The position numbers were made by a program, and so were the translations under genes. This document shows positions 23,623 to 33,129 of a stretch of 33,129 bases of DNA, one piece after another. Every line of letters begins with the position of its first letter. Within the stretch, counting starts at the first letter, position 1. Under the pieces are notes generated by a model, which was given only the letters and a program-made list of their open reading frames with translations, was not told where the DNA came from and ran no database searches. The DNA is from Rubrivivax sp. (GTDB lineage Bacteria; Pseudomonadota; Gammaproteobacteria; Burkholderiales; Burkholderiaceae_C). Location of the stretch: the NCBI GenBank assembly GCA_030653505.1, contig JAURZK010000066.1:1-33129 (forward strand). The letters run 5' to 3'.

Positions 23623-23637
23623 GTCTGCGCCGCAGAC
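23623..23637. promoter_or_regulatory. Palindrome in the rhodanese gene leader
   Basis: GTCTGCG-C-CGCAGAC is a perfect 7+7 inverted repeat, 24 bp before the ATG at 23662 and just upstream of the GGGAGGG ribosome-binding site. It could be an operator or a weak RNA hairpin. It lies in the 210-bp gap 23452-23661, in which I see no other gene or terminator. Confidence 0.3.
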
Positions 23638-23661
23638 TCGCGGCATGCACGGGAGGGCGTG

Positions 23662-25347
23662 ATGGGTAAGCTGATCAAGATCTGGGCCTGGTGGCTGGCT
23701 GCGATGCTGCTGCCGATCGCGCTGCCCTGCAGCGCCGCCGAGACCGGCATCCAGGGCCACCTGGCCAGCGTCGACTGGCTCAAGAAAAACCTGACGCGCC
23801 CCGACCTCGTGCTCGTCGACGCCTCGCCCGCGCCGCTGCACCGCCAGCGGCACATTCCGGGCGCCATGCTCTCGACCCTATTCACCTTCGGGCCGAAGGA
23901 CCTGCCCGTCGAGCAGATCGAAGGCCATCTGCGTTCCTGGGGCGTGGGCCCGGGCCATAAGGTCGTGCTCTACGACCAGGGCGGCACCTACATGGCGACG
24001 CGGCTGTTCTGGGATCTCGTGCACCACGGCCTGCCCGCGGAGCGCCTGCTCATCCTGGATGGTGGCCTGTCCAAGTGGCTCGCCGAAGGCGGCGCGGTGA
24101 CCCAGGAAGCCACGCCGATGCCGCAACCGGGCACGGTCCGCGTCACGACCCTGAACCCCGACGTGCGAGTCCGGCTGCCCGAGTTCCTGGCCGCCACCGG
24201 CGACCCGCGCAACAACGTCATGCTGGAGGCGCTGCAACCGAGCTACTACTACGGCGGTGCGGCGTACTTCAACCGCGGCGGCCATGTGCCCCACGCCACG
24301 CTGATGCCGAGCGAGGACTTCTTCAACGCCGACAAGACCTTCAAGTCGCGGCCAGAGATCCAGCGCATGCTCGACCACCTGGGCATCAAGCGCGAGCAGC
24401 AGGTTCTCACCTACTGCGGTGGCGGTGGCGCTGCCGCGGTGCCCTTCTTCGCCCTCAAGTTCATGCTCGACTACCCCAACGTCAAGCTCTTCCAGGAGTC
24501 GCAGATGGGCTGGCTGCAGGACGAGCGCGAGCTGCCGGTCTGGACCTACGGCGACCCGCACCTGACGCGCGACACACCTTGGCTGAAGGCGTGGGCCAGC
24601 CCGATGCTGAAGGCATTCGGCCTGTCGACGGTGAGCATCGTGGACGTGCGCGCTGCCGGCGCCTTCCAGCTCGGCCACGTGCCGCTGGCCGTGAACCTGC
24701 CCGCGCAAGTCTTCAGCAGCCACCGTCAGAGTCCAGCCACCCTGGCCAGCCTGTTGGCTCAGGCCGGCGTGGACCGCTCTCACGAGGCGGTGGTGGTCTC
24801 CGAGGGTGGGCTCAACGAGAACTCGGCGCTCGCCTTTCTGCTGCTGGAAAGCCTGGGGCAGCAGAAGGTCTCGATTTTCCTGGACAGCACCGAGCGCTGG
24901 GCCGAACTCGGCCAGCAGGTGGCGAGGCCGGCGGCCGCGGGTGCCGCCAGCAAGCCATCGGCAGCGCCGGCCACGGCCGCCTCGCCCGCAACGCCCGCAA
25001 CGCCTGCAACGCCCTATGCGGCCGTGCCACGCACCGGCCTGCTCGTCAGCGACCCCGCGAGCAAACAGGGCCGGTATCCCAAGGTCTACGTCGCCTCCGG
25101 CCCACGGCTGCCGTCCCGAGCGCCGGAGGGCCGCGTACTGCACCTGCCCTACACCCAGTTCCTGAATGCCGACGGCACGCCCCGGCCCGCCAAGGACATC
25201 TGGAACTCGCTGGACAAGGCCGGTGTGCCGCGGTACGCAGAGATCGTCGTCTTTGCCGACACGCTGGGCGAAGCGGCGGTGAACTACGTCGTCCTGCGCA
25301 TGATGGGGTTTGCCGACGTCAAGGTCTGGGCACCTCGGGACCTGTGA
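23662..25347 (+). CDS. Periplasmic multi-rhodanese sulfurtransferase-like protein
   Basis: 561 residues from ATG 23662, chosen for GGGAGGG just upstream and the resulting signal peptide (WAWWLAAMLLPIALPCSAA). Rhodanese modules: one at ~30-150 (LVLVDASP, HIPGAMLS, VVLYDQGG), one at ~175-300 with active-site C252 in LTYCGGGGAAAVPFF, a third at ~325-425 (VSIVDVRAAGAFQLGHVPLA, VVVSEGG) and a shorter fourth at the C-terminus (VVFADTLGEAA). Only the second has the catalytic Cys; the others carry D, S and A at that place. The first two form a typical thiosulfate/mercaptopyruvate sulfurtransferase pair. An Ala/Pro/Thr linker separates modules three and four. Likely acts on sulfane sulfur in the periplasm. 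Confidence 0.9.
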   Translation: MGKLIKIWAWWLAAMLLPIALPCSAAETGIQGHLASVDWLKKNLTRPDLVLVDASPAPLHRQRHIPGAMLSTLFTFGPKDLPVEQIEGHLRSWGVGPGHKVVLYDQGGTYMATRLFWDLVHHGLPAERLLILDGGLSKWLAEGGAVTQEATPMPQPGTVRVTTLNPDVRVRLPEFLAATGDPRNNVMLEALQPSYYYGGAAYFNRGGHVPHATLMPSEDFFNADKTFKSRPEIQRMLDHLGIKREQQVLTYCGGGGAAAVPFFALKFMLDYPNVKLFQESQMGWLQDERELPVWTYGDPHLTRDTPWLKAWASPMLKAFGLSTVSIVDVRAAGAFQLGHVPLAVNLPAQVFSSHRQSPATLASLLAQAGVDRSHEAVVVSEGGLNENSALAFLLLESLGQQKVSIFLDSTERWAELGQQVARPAAAGAASKPSAAPATAASPATPATPATPYAAVPRTGLLVSDPASKQGRYPKVYVASGPRLPSRAPEGRVLHLPYTQFLNADGTPRPAKDIWNSLDKAGVPRYAEIVVFADTLGEAAVNYVVLRMMGFADVKVWAPRDL

Positions 25348-25398
25348 GTCGCACGGTGCGAACGGCAGCAACGGGCCAGAACCTGCCGGCGGCAACGC

Positions 25399-27462
25399 TC
25401 ACACCAGCGGCACCTGGCCGGCTTCGCGCGCCACCAGCCCGGCGCGCAGCTTCTTCAGCCTTTCGCGTGGGTCTTCCTTGGCCACCTGCTCGTCGAGCTT
25501 CATCTCGGCGATGAAACGGCTGGGTAGGGCCTGCACGGTATCGCGGCCTTTCTTGCGGCGGCGCAGCGTGCTCACCACCAGCGTGCTGCGCGCGCGCGTG
25601 ATGCCCACGTACATCAGCCGGCGCTCTTCCTCCAGCCTTTCGGGGGTCATCGGCTCGGCAGACTCGCTGCCGCTCTGAAAGGGCAGCAGCCCTTCGTTGA
25701 CGCCGGCCAGCACCACGTGCGGCCACTCCAGGCCCTTGGCGGCGTGCAGGGTGGACAGCGTCACCACGTCCTGCTCGTCGGTGCGGTCGGCCAGGCTGAT
25801 GATGACGGCGATGGTCTGCGCCACCTGCAGCACCGTCTGGCCTTCAGTGACGAAAGTCGATCCGGCCTCCTGCGAGACCTCGCCGCCGCAACGCTTGGCG
25901 ATCCAGTCGACGAAGTCGAGCACGTTGCTCCAGCGCGCTGCGGCGAGCTTCTCGCTGTCTTCGCCGTCGTGCAGGTGCTGTTCGTAGCCGATGTCCTTCA
26001 GCCAGCCCAGCAGCAGCTTCTTCGCGTCGTCGGCGCCCGTGGTGTGGCGCGAGCGGTGCTCCAGTTCGCTGACTTCGCGGCCGAACTGCTGCAGCGCTTC
26101 CACCGCCTTGCCCTTCAGTGTGGCCGACAGGCTGGGCGCAAACAGCGCCTCGAAGAGGCTGGTCTTCCACTTCGCCGCGAACTCGCCCAGGGCGCCTAGC
26201 GTGGTGTGGCCGATGCCGCGCTTGGGCGTGGTGGCGGCGCGCAGGAAGGCCGGGTCGTCGTCCTGGTTGACCAGCAGGCGAAGCCAGGCGCACAGGTCCT
26301 TGATCTCGGCGCGGTCGAAGTAACTCTGCCCGCCGCTCACCTTGTACGGTATCTGCGCGGCGCGCAGCTTCTGCTCGAAGACCTTGGCCTGGTGGTTGGC
26401 GCGGTAGAGCACGGCAAAGTCGGCAAACTTGTTGCGGCCATCGTTGCCACGCAGCGCCTGGATGCGCGACACCGCGCGTTCGGCCTCGTGCTCCTCGCTG
26501 TCGCAGTCGATCAGCTTCACCGGTTCACCGTCTCCGAACTCGCTCCACAGCTTCTTCTCGAAGATTTTCGGGTTGTGCGCGATCACCGCGTTCGCGGCGC
26601 GCAGGATGTGCCCGGTGCTGCGGTAGTTCTGTTCCAGCGCGATGACCTTCAGCTTCGGAAAGTCCTGCGGCAGGCGTTTCAGGTTGTCAATCGTGGCGCC
26701 GCGCCAGCCGTAGATGCTCTGGTCGTCGTCGCCCACCGCGGTGAAGATGCCGCGTTCACCGACCAGTTGCCTGAGCAGGTCGTACTGCACGGCGTTGGTG
26801 TCCTGGTACTCGTCGACCAAGACGTGCCGGAACTGCGCCTGCCACTTGGCGCGCACCTCGGCGTCGCGCTGCAGCAGCGCCAGCGGCAGGCCGATGAGGT
26901 CGTCGAAGTCGACCGCCTGGTAGGCCGTCAGGCGTTCCTGCACGCGGCGCATCACGCGCGCGGCCACCTGCTCGTCGGCGCTGGTGGCTGCGCGCTCGGC
27001 GGCGTCCGCGTCCAGGCCCTGGTTCTTCCACAGGCTGATGGTCCACTGCCATCGCTTGGCCAGCGCGGCGTCTGTGGTGCCGCCGGCGTCGCGCACCACG
27101 CCCAGCACGTCGTCGCTGTCGAGGATGCTGAAGTTTGGTTTCAGACCGACGCGCGCGCCGTCGCTGCGCAGCAGGCGCACACCGAGCGAATGGAAGGTGC
27201 TCACGGCCAGGTCGCGCGCGGCCTTCGGGCCCACCAGGGCCTTGGCACGTTCCCGCATCTCGGCCGCGGCCTTGTTGGTGAAGGTGATGGCCGCGATCTG
27301 CTTGGGTTCGAGCCCGCTTTGCAGCAGCCGCGCGATCTTGTGCACGATGACGCGGGTCTTGCCCGAGCCTGCCCCGGCGAGCACGAGGCAGGGGCCGTGC
27401 AGGTGGTGCACGGCTTCCATCTGGGCGTTGTTCAGGGAGACGGGGGCGGCGGGCTCGGCCAT
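25399..27462 (-). CDS. rep: ATP-dependent DNA helicase Rep (UvrD/Rep superfamily 1)
   Basis: 687 residues, normal length for Rep. Motifs in order: Q-motif LNNAQMEAVHH, Walker A GAGSGKTRV (K35), Ia ITFTNKAAAEM, II DEYQDTNAVQY, III VGDDDQSIYGWRGA, IV LEQNYRSTGHIL, V TLHAAKGLEWPHVVL and VI RRLMYVGITRAR. It is a 3'-5' helicase that helps replication forks pass bound proteins. Rep is preferred over UvrD because the protein is short and has the GLEWPHV/EGLLPF form of motif V, but only a tree would settle this. Convergent with the rhodanese gene (51-bp gap) and 65 bp downstream of the DUF1501 gene. Confidence 0.92.
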   Translation of the reverse strand: MAEPAAPVSLNNAQMEAVHHLHGPCLVLAGAGSGKTRVIVHKIARLLQSGLEPKQIAAITFTNKAAAEMRERAKALVGPKAARDLAVSTFHSLGVRLLRSDGARVGLKPNFSILDSDDVLGVVRDAGGTTDAALAKRWQWTISLWKNQGLDADAAERAATSADEQVAARVMRRVQERLTAYQAVDFDDLIGLPLALLQRDAEVRAKWQAQFRHVLVDEYQDTNAVQYDLLRQLVGERGIFTAVGDDDQSIYGWRGATIDNLKRLPQDFPKLKVIALEQNYRSTGHILRAANAVIAHNPKIFEKKLWSEFGDGEPVKLIDCDSEEHEAERAVSRIQALRGNDGRNKFADFAVLYRANHQAKVFEQKLRAAQIPYKVSGGQSYFDRAEIKDLCAWLRLLVNQDDDPAFLRAATTPKRGIGHTTLGALGEFAAKWKTSLFEALFAPSLSATLKGKAVEALQQFGREVSELEHRSRHTTGADDAKKLLLGWLKDIGYEQHLHDGEDSEKLAAARWSNVLDFVDWIAKRCGGEVSQEAGSTFVTEGQTVLQVAQTIAVIISLADRTDEQDVVTLSTLHAAKGLEWPHVVLAGVNEGLLPFQSGSESAEPMTPERLEEERRLMYVGITRARSTLVVSTLRRRKKGRDTVQALPSRFIAEMKLDEQVAKEDPRERLKKLRAGLVAREAGQVPLV

Positions 27463-27527
27463 GGGGGCGGGATCAGGGGGCGGCGGATCATAGCGGCGCG
27501 CCCTGGCCGCCCGCGTCGCGGCCGGGG

Positions 27528-29117
27528 TCAGAGGAAGAAGCCCAGGTCGCGCTTGCCGGCGTCGAAGTTGGCCAGGTTGGGGAAGATGTCGGCCAGCGCC
27601 GTGTCGCTGACACCGAACCAGCGCCCCAGCGTGGCGCCCAGCTGGTCCACCGCCACTTCGGGCAGCAGCGCACCGTTACCGATCTGGTCGGGGCTGCTGT
27701 CGAAGTTGTTGTTGTTGCCGTTCTTGGTGCCCAGTATCGGGAAGCGACCATGGATGTCGCCCCCCTTCACTGCGCCACCCATCACGAAGTGGTGGCCGCC
27801 CCAGCCGTGGTCGGTGCCGTCGCCGTTGCTGGTGAAGCTGCGGCCGAAGTCGCTGGCCGTGAAGGTGGTGACCTTGTCGCGGGCGTTCAGCGCGCCGAGC
27901 GCGCCGTCGAAGTAAGCCAACGCGTGCGCCAGGCGCGCCATCAGGTCGGCATGGTTGCGGTTCTGCAGGTCGTGCGTGTCGAAGCCGCCCAGGCTGACGA
28001 AAAACAGCTGGCGACGCACACCGGTGGCGCCTGCGAGGCCGGCGTCGATCATGCGCGCGACGATCTGGAACTGCTGCGCCGTCGAGTTGAACGCCTTCGC
28101 GCCCGTGACCGGGTTGTCGTACAGCATCTTGGGGTCGTTGTTGCCGTTGTAGCCGCCGCTGGCAGGTGCGGTGCCGAAGGGCGCATCACCCGGTGGCCTG
28201 AGCGCGTTGCGCAGCGTGAATTCGGCGTCGATGGAACGCGCCGAAACCGCGGCCAGGTCGGCTTCGAGCACATGCGTGCCGCGGCTGCGCGAGGCGATGC
28301 GCTGCAGCGCATCGGCCACTGCGGTGGAGCCGTAGATGCGGCCGGCGTCGTCGGCGCCCATGCGCAGCGCGCCGCCGGTGCTGACCTGGTACTGCTGCAC
28401 GTTCTGCCCGGCCAGCCACACGGCGTTGCCGGTGGCCGAAACCGAGGTGAACACGGTGCGCGAGTTCATCGCCGCTAGCACGTCGCCCATGCGGCCGCCC
28501 CAGCCGCGCGTGGCGCCTTCGGCAGCCAGCGCCTGCCAGGTGTTCTGCTGGTCGTTGTGCGAGAACAGGCTGGCCGGCCTGGGGTGGGCCGCCTGGGCGT
28601 ACTGGGCCTTGCTGGTGGGGCGGATCAGCGGCCCGACGTTGGGCACGATGGCCAGGCGGCGCTCGGTCTCGAAGAGCGGCTTCAGGCCGCCCAGCAGCGG
28701 ATGCAGCCCAAACGACCGCCCGGGGTTGAGGCCCCGTGCATCGGGCACCAAGAGTGGCAAAACGCCCCCCAGCCGTGCCGGCGTGCCGACGGCGGCCCCG
28801 GTGCTGGCCGCCATGCCGGGGGCCAGCAGCGCGATGGGGTCGGGAGCCTGGTCGCGTGTGCTGGTGTAGGCCTGCCAACTGCCGGCGTCGGTGGGCAGCA
28901 CCGTGTTGAAGGCATCGTTGCCGCCGAAGAGGAACAGGCACACCACCGCCTTGTAGTCCGTTGCCGACTGCGCCGCCGCCGATCCCGCGGCCAGCAGGTT
29001 CAGCGCCAGCGGCGCGCCGGCGCCGGCCAGCACGCCCATCGTGCCGGCGTGCTGCAGGAAGACGCGGCGCGAGGCGCGCGAAGGAGGGATCCTGGATGTC
29101 ATCTCGGGCGCCTTCAT
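27528..29117 (-). CDS. DUF1501 protein with Tat signal
   Basis: 529 residues. The N-terminus carries a twin-arginine motif (SRRVFLQHAG, R17-R18) and an h-region ending at AAGSAAAQ, so it is exported folded. DUF1501 blocks are clear: VCLFLFGGNDAFNTVLP, HNDQQNTWQ, FFVSLGGFDTHDLQ, TASDFGRSF and GTDHGWGGHHFVMGG. The family is related to the alkaline phosphatase/sulfatase fold; substrate unknown. The start overlaps the stop of the DUF1800 gene (ATGA on the minus strand), so the two are translationally coupled and probably form a complex. Starts at 29117 or 29102 both keep the Tat motif. Confidence 0.93.
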   Translation of the reverse strand: MKAPEMTSRIPPSRASRRVFLQHAGTMGVLAGAGAPLALNLLAAGSAAAQSATDYKAVVCLFLFGGNDAFNTVLPTDAGSWQAYTSTRDQAPDPIALLAPGMAASTGAAVGTPARLGGVLPLLVPDARGLNPGRSFGLHPLLGGLKPLFETERRLAIVPNVGPLIRPTSKAQYAQAAHPRPASLFSHNDQQNTWQALAAEGATRGWGGRMGDVLAAMNSRTVFTSVSATGNAVWLAGQNVQQYQVSTGGALRMGADDAGRIYGSTAVADALQRIASRSRGTHVLEADLAAVSARSIDAEFTLRNALRPPGDAPFGTAPASGGYNGNNDPKMLYDNPVTGAKAFNSTAQQFQIVARMIDAGLAGATGVRRQLFFVSLGGFDTHDLQNRNHADLMARLAHALAYFDGALGALNARDKVTTFTASDFGRSFTSNGDGTDHGWGGHHFVMGGAVKGGDIHGRFPILGTKNGNNNNFDSSPDQIGNGALLPEVAVDQLGATLGRWFGVSDTALADIFPNLANFDAGKRDLGFFL

Positions 29118-30922
29118 TGCTGCACCTGGAATTCGGGCGAGCCCAGCACCAGCAGAATCGCGGCGTTGACACGGTTGCGCCTGGCGGTGTCGACGGCCGC
29201 CTGGTTGCTGCCGGCCGTGTTCAGCGCCGGTATCGCGATGCTCCCCACGGCGGCGGTGATCTCGGTCTTCAGTTCGGCGCCGGCGCTGTAGGTCAGTCGG
29301 CCGGCCACGCGTTCGACCAGCGCCGAAGCGTCACCGGCCAGCGCGAGTTCGGCGCTGAAGTCGGGCCGGATGTCGCGCCGGTTCAGCACCACGCCGTTGA
29401 CGGTGCCGTTGCTGGCCCCGACGCCCGAGGTGATGTTGGCGCGCATGAAGTTCACCCAGCCTGCGGCGCTGGTCTCGTGGGTGATCTGCATTTCGGGCGC
29501 CACCAGGCCCTGGTCCGCCGACTGTGTGCCCGGCGCGACATAACCCGGCCGGTAGAAGTTGAACACCGATGGTGAACGAAGCGGTGTCTGGCCCAGGGAC
29601 GTGGCCGCGTTGTCGGTGTTGCCGACACGCCAGTTGCCGGTGTCGCTGCTGTGCGGGAAGGCGCGCAGGTAAGCCGCCAGGCGCAGTACGGGTTCACGCA
29701 GCTTGCCCGAGGTGGCCGACATCTGCCGCGCCTCGGGATGCATCAGCACGGCCTTCACCACCGCCTTCATGTCGCCGCGCACGCCCGCACCGTTGTTCGC
29801 GAAGGCCTGTGCGACCGCTCGCACGTAGGCCGGGCTGGGGTTGCTGGTCACCAGGCGCTGGATGAGCTGGCGGCCGATGAAGGGGCCGACGTTGGGGTGG
29901 GCGGCCAGCGTGTCCAGCGCTGTCTGCAGGCTGCCGGCCGGGTCGGCGCTGGTCTTCTCGGCGATGGTGGTGCCCAGGAAGCTCTTGGCGTCGGTGCTGT
30001 GGTACTGCGGGTAGCCCATCATGGGCTTGAAGCTGCGGTCGGGGTCGCTGTTGCCGTTGGCGCTGCCGGTCGAGAAGCAGCGGTTATCGGGCCAGTCCGG
30101 GCAGGCCCAGCTCCAGCCCGTGAACACGTTGGCCAGGCCGCTGACATCGGCCTGCGTGTAGGTGGCGACCGGCTGCCCACCGGCGCTGCGCGCGCTGCCG
30201 TCTTCGTTGAGTTCCACCAGGCCGATGGAGAAGAGCTGCATCACCTCGCGCGCGTAGTTCTCGTCGGGCACCCGGCCGGTGCGGGACATGGACTTCTGGT
30301 TGCGCAGGTGCGACAGGTAGATGCCCATCATCGGGTGCAGCGACACCGCTTCCAGCAGGCCGCGGTAGCTGCCCAGGCCCTTCGTGCCCAGCATGTCGAG
30401 CCAGTCGGCGACGGCACGCGGGTTGTCCTCGACGGTGCCGTCCACCATCGAGATGACGAAGGTCTGCGACAGCGCGTAGGCAACGCGCCCGCGCAGCTGG
30501 TCGGGGCCGGTGACGGCCTGCTTCCAGAACGCATCGAAGACCTGGTTCGGGCCGGCACCGCTGCTGGGGGCTGCGGCCTTGATGGCGCGGTCGGCAGCCT
30601 CCCAGGTGGCGCGGTGCGCGCTGGCGGGCAAAGCCATCTGTTCGTCGATCCAGGCGGCGTAGCCGACGGCCATCACGCGGTCGATGTCGGCGTCCACCGG
30701 GCCGAAGGTGGCTTGCGTGAGGAAGCGCGCGGCTTCGGCGTGCGTCGCGGGTTTCTCGACCACGATGGGCGCCGGTGCAGGCGCCGTCACGGCGTCGCCC
30801 CCGCCGCCACCACCGCAGCCGGCCAGCAGCAGCGCAAGCAGCAGGGGCGCCAAGGGGTTTCGAATGGCTCTCAAGTACGGGCTCCGTCGCGTTCGCAGGC
30901 GTGCACTGGCGTGCGCGCGCAT
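29114..30922 (-). CDS. DUF1800 lipoprotein, partner of DUF1501
   Basis: 602 residues from ATG 30922. A TTG at 30874-30872 would give a more usual lipoprotein signal (RAIRNPLAPLLLALLLAGC). The lipid Cys is C36 in the long form, followed by a poly-Gly tether. DUF1800 signatures: AARFLTQATFGPVDADIDRV near the start, YALSQTFVISMVDG, DNPRAVADWLDMLG, RVPDENYAREVMQLFSIGL, VFTGWSWACPD, and near the end RSPSVFNFYRPGY. Nearly every DUF1800 gene is paired with DUF1501; the pair is common in environmental proteobacteria and planctomycetes, with function unproved. The gap 30923-31117 upstream shows no gene or clear terminator. Confidence 0.93.
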   Translation of the reverse strand: MRAHASARLRTRRSPYLRAIRNPLAPLLLALLLAGCGGGGGGDAVTAPAPAPIVVEKPATHAEAARFLTQATFGPVDADIDRVMAVGYAAWIDEQMALPASAHRATWEAADRAIKAAAPSSGAGPNQVFDAFWKQAVTGPDQLRGRVAYALSQTFVISMVDGTVEDNPRAVADWLDMLGTKGLGSYRGLLEAVSLHPMMGIYLSHLRNQKSMSRTGRVPDENYAREVMQLFSIGLVELNEDGSARSAGGQPVATYTQADVSGLANVFTGWSWACPDWPDNRCFSTGSANGNSDPDRSFKPMMGYPQYHSTDAKSFLGTTIAEKTSADPAGSLQTALDTLAAHPNVGPFIGRQLIQRLVTSNPSPAYVRAVAQAFANNGAGVRGDMKAVVKAVLMHPEARQMSATSGKLREPVLRLAAYLRAFPHSSDTGNWRVGNTDNAATSLGQTPLRSPSVFNFYRPGYVAPGTQSADQGLVAPEMQITHETSAAGWVNFMRANITSGVGASNGTVNGVVLNRRDIRPDFSAELALAGDASALVERVAGRLTYSAGAELKTEITAAVGSIAIPALNTAGSNQAAVDTARRNRVNAAILLVLGSPEFQVQQ

Positions 30923-31117
30923 CAGGTGCCGATTGTTCGCGCTTGCGGCGGCGCGCGGGGGGTCGATTGCCGCGCGGAGGCGCCAGGCTTACGCCTTGAT
31001 GCACCTGTGACGAAGTTGCGCAAGGCTTGGGCTCCGGGGCTGCGCTGGCGCGCGGCGGACAGCAGGGCGTCGTCGATCTGCCGCGCCCGCGGCGACTGCG
31101 GACGCAGCCGCTGGACG

Positions 31118-33129
<2,012 letters not shown>

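Noticed and set aside
25349..25361. TCGCAC-G-GTGCGA inverted repeat in the convergent gap as a shared terminator
   Set aside because: The centre is one base, so only about a 5-bp stem with a 3-base loop can form, and no T-run follows on either strand.

Overview
The window is GC-rich, densely coding DNA with very short intergenic gaps and frequent ATGA/GTGA stop-start overlaps. Gene content (a LytS/LytTR pair, an ECF sigma operon, Rep helicase, MetH, a DUF1800/DUF1501 pair) and protein style suggest a chromosomal segment of a Burkholderiales-type betaproteobacterium (Rubrivivax/Leptothrix/Methylibium-like). That placement is inference from gene style, not a search result. I see no tRNA, rRNA, CRISPR array, insertion sequence, phage gene or integrase.

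Layout. (1) 1-530: the C-terminus of a large protein running in from the left, an intergenic region with three in-phase CGTAAC repeats, and a small membrane protein. (2) 580-2861, minus strand: an ECF sigma factor, a single-pass membrane protein in the anti-sigma position, and a secreted RseB-like protein, with a candidate autoregulatory ECF promoter. (3) 3088-5722, plus strand, divergent from (2): a LytS-type histidine kinase with an unusual periplasmic Pro-rich/coiled-coil domain, a small hydrophobic membrane protein, and a LytTR response regulator, all overlapping. (4) 6042-23451, plus strand: sixteen collinear genes with no gap above 38 bp. The first half is a redox module: ApbE flavin transferase, a large three-CxxCH lipoprotein related to the hydrazine synthase alpha family, a lipoprotein with a CX4CH motif, two outer-membrane proteins, a TlpA-like thioredoxin, DUF4266 and DUF3570. 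The second half is an envelope machine: a coiled-coil periplasmic protein, two large TPR proteins, a small secreted protein, a TolQ/ExbB-type channel, two ExbD/TolR-type proteins and an AgmX/PglI-type TonB-like protein. (5) 23662-25347: a periplasmic multi-rhodanese protein. (6) 25399-33129, minus strand: Rep-type helicase, a DUF1501 Tat-exported protein, a DUF1800 lipoprotein, and the C-terminal two thirds of cobalamin-dependent methionine synthase, which runs off the right edge.

The most interesting object is region (4). Its order and overlaps suggest a single transcriptional unit that joins flavin/heme/thiol proteins of the periplasm and outer membrane to a proton-motive-force-driven trans-envelope complex. 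One of the two ExbD-like subunits has Asn where the proton-carrying Asp is expected and the other keeps Asp, so the stator may be an asymmetric pair. The function is unknown. A surface electron-transfer, metal-acquisition or surface-assembly apparatus energised from the inner membrane are all compatible with what can be read.
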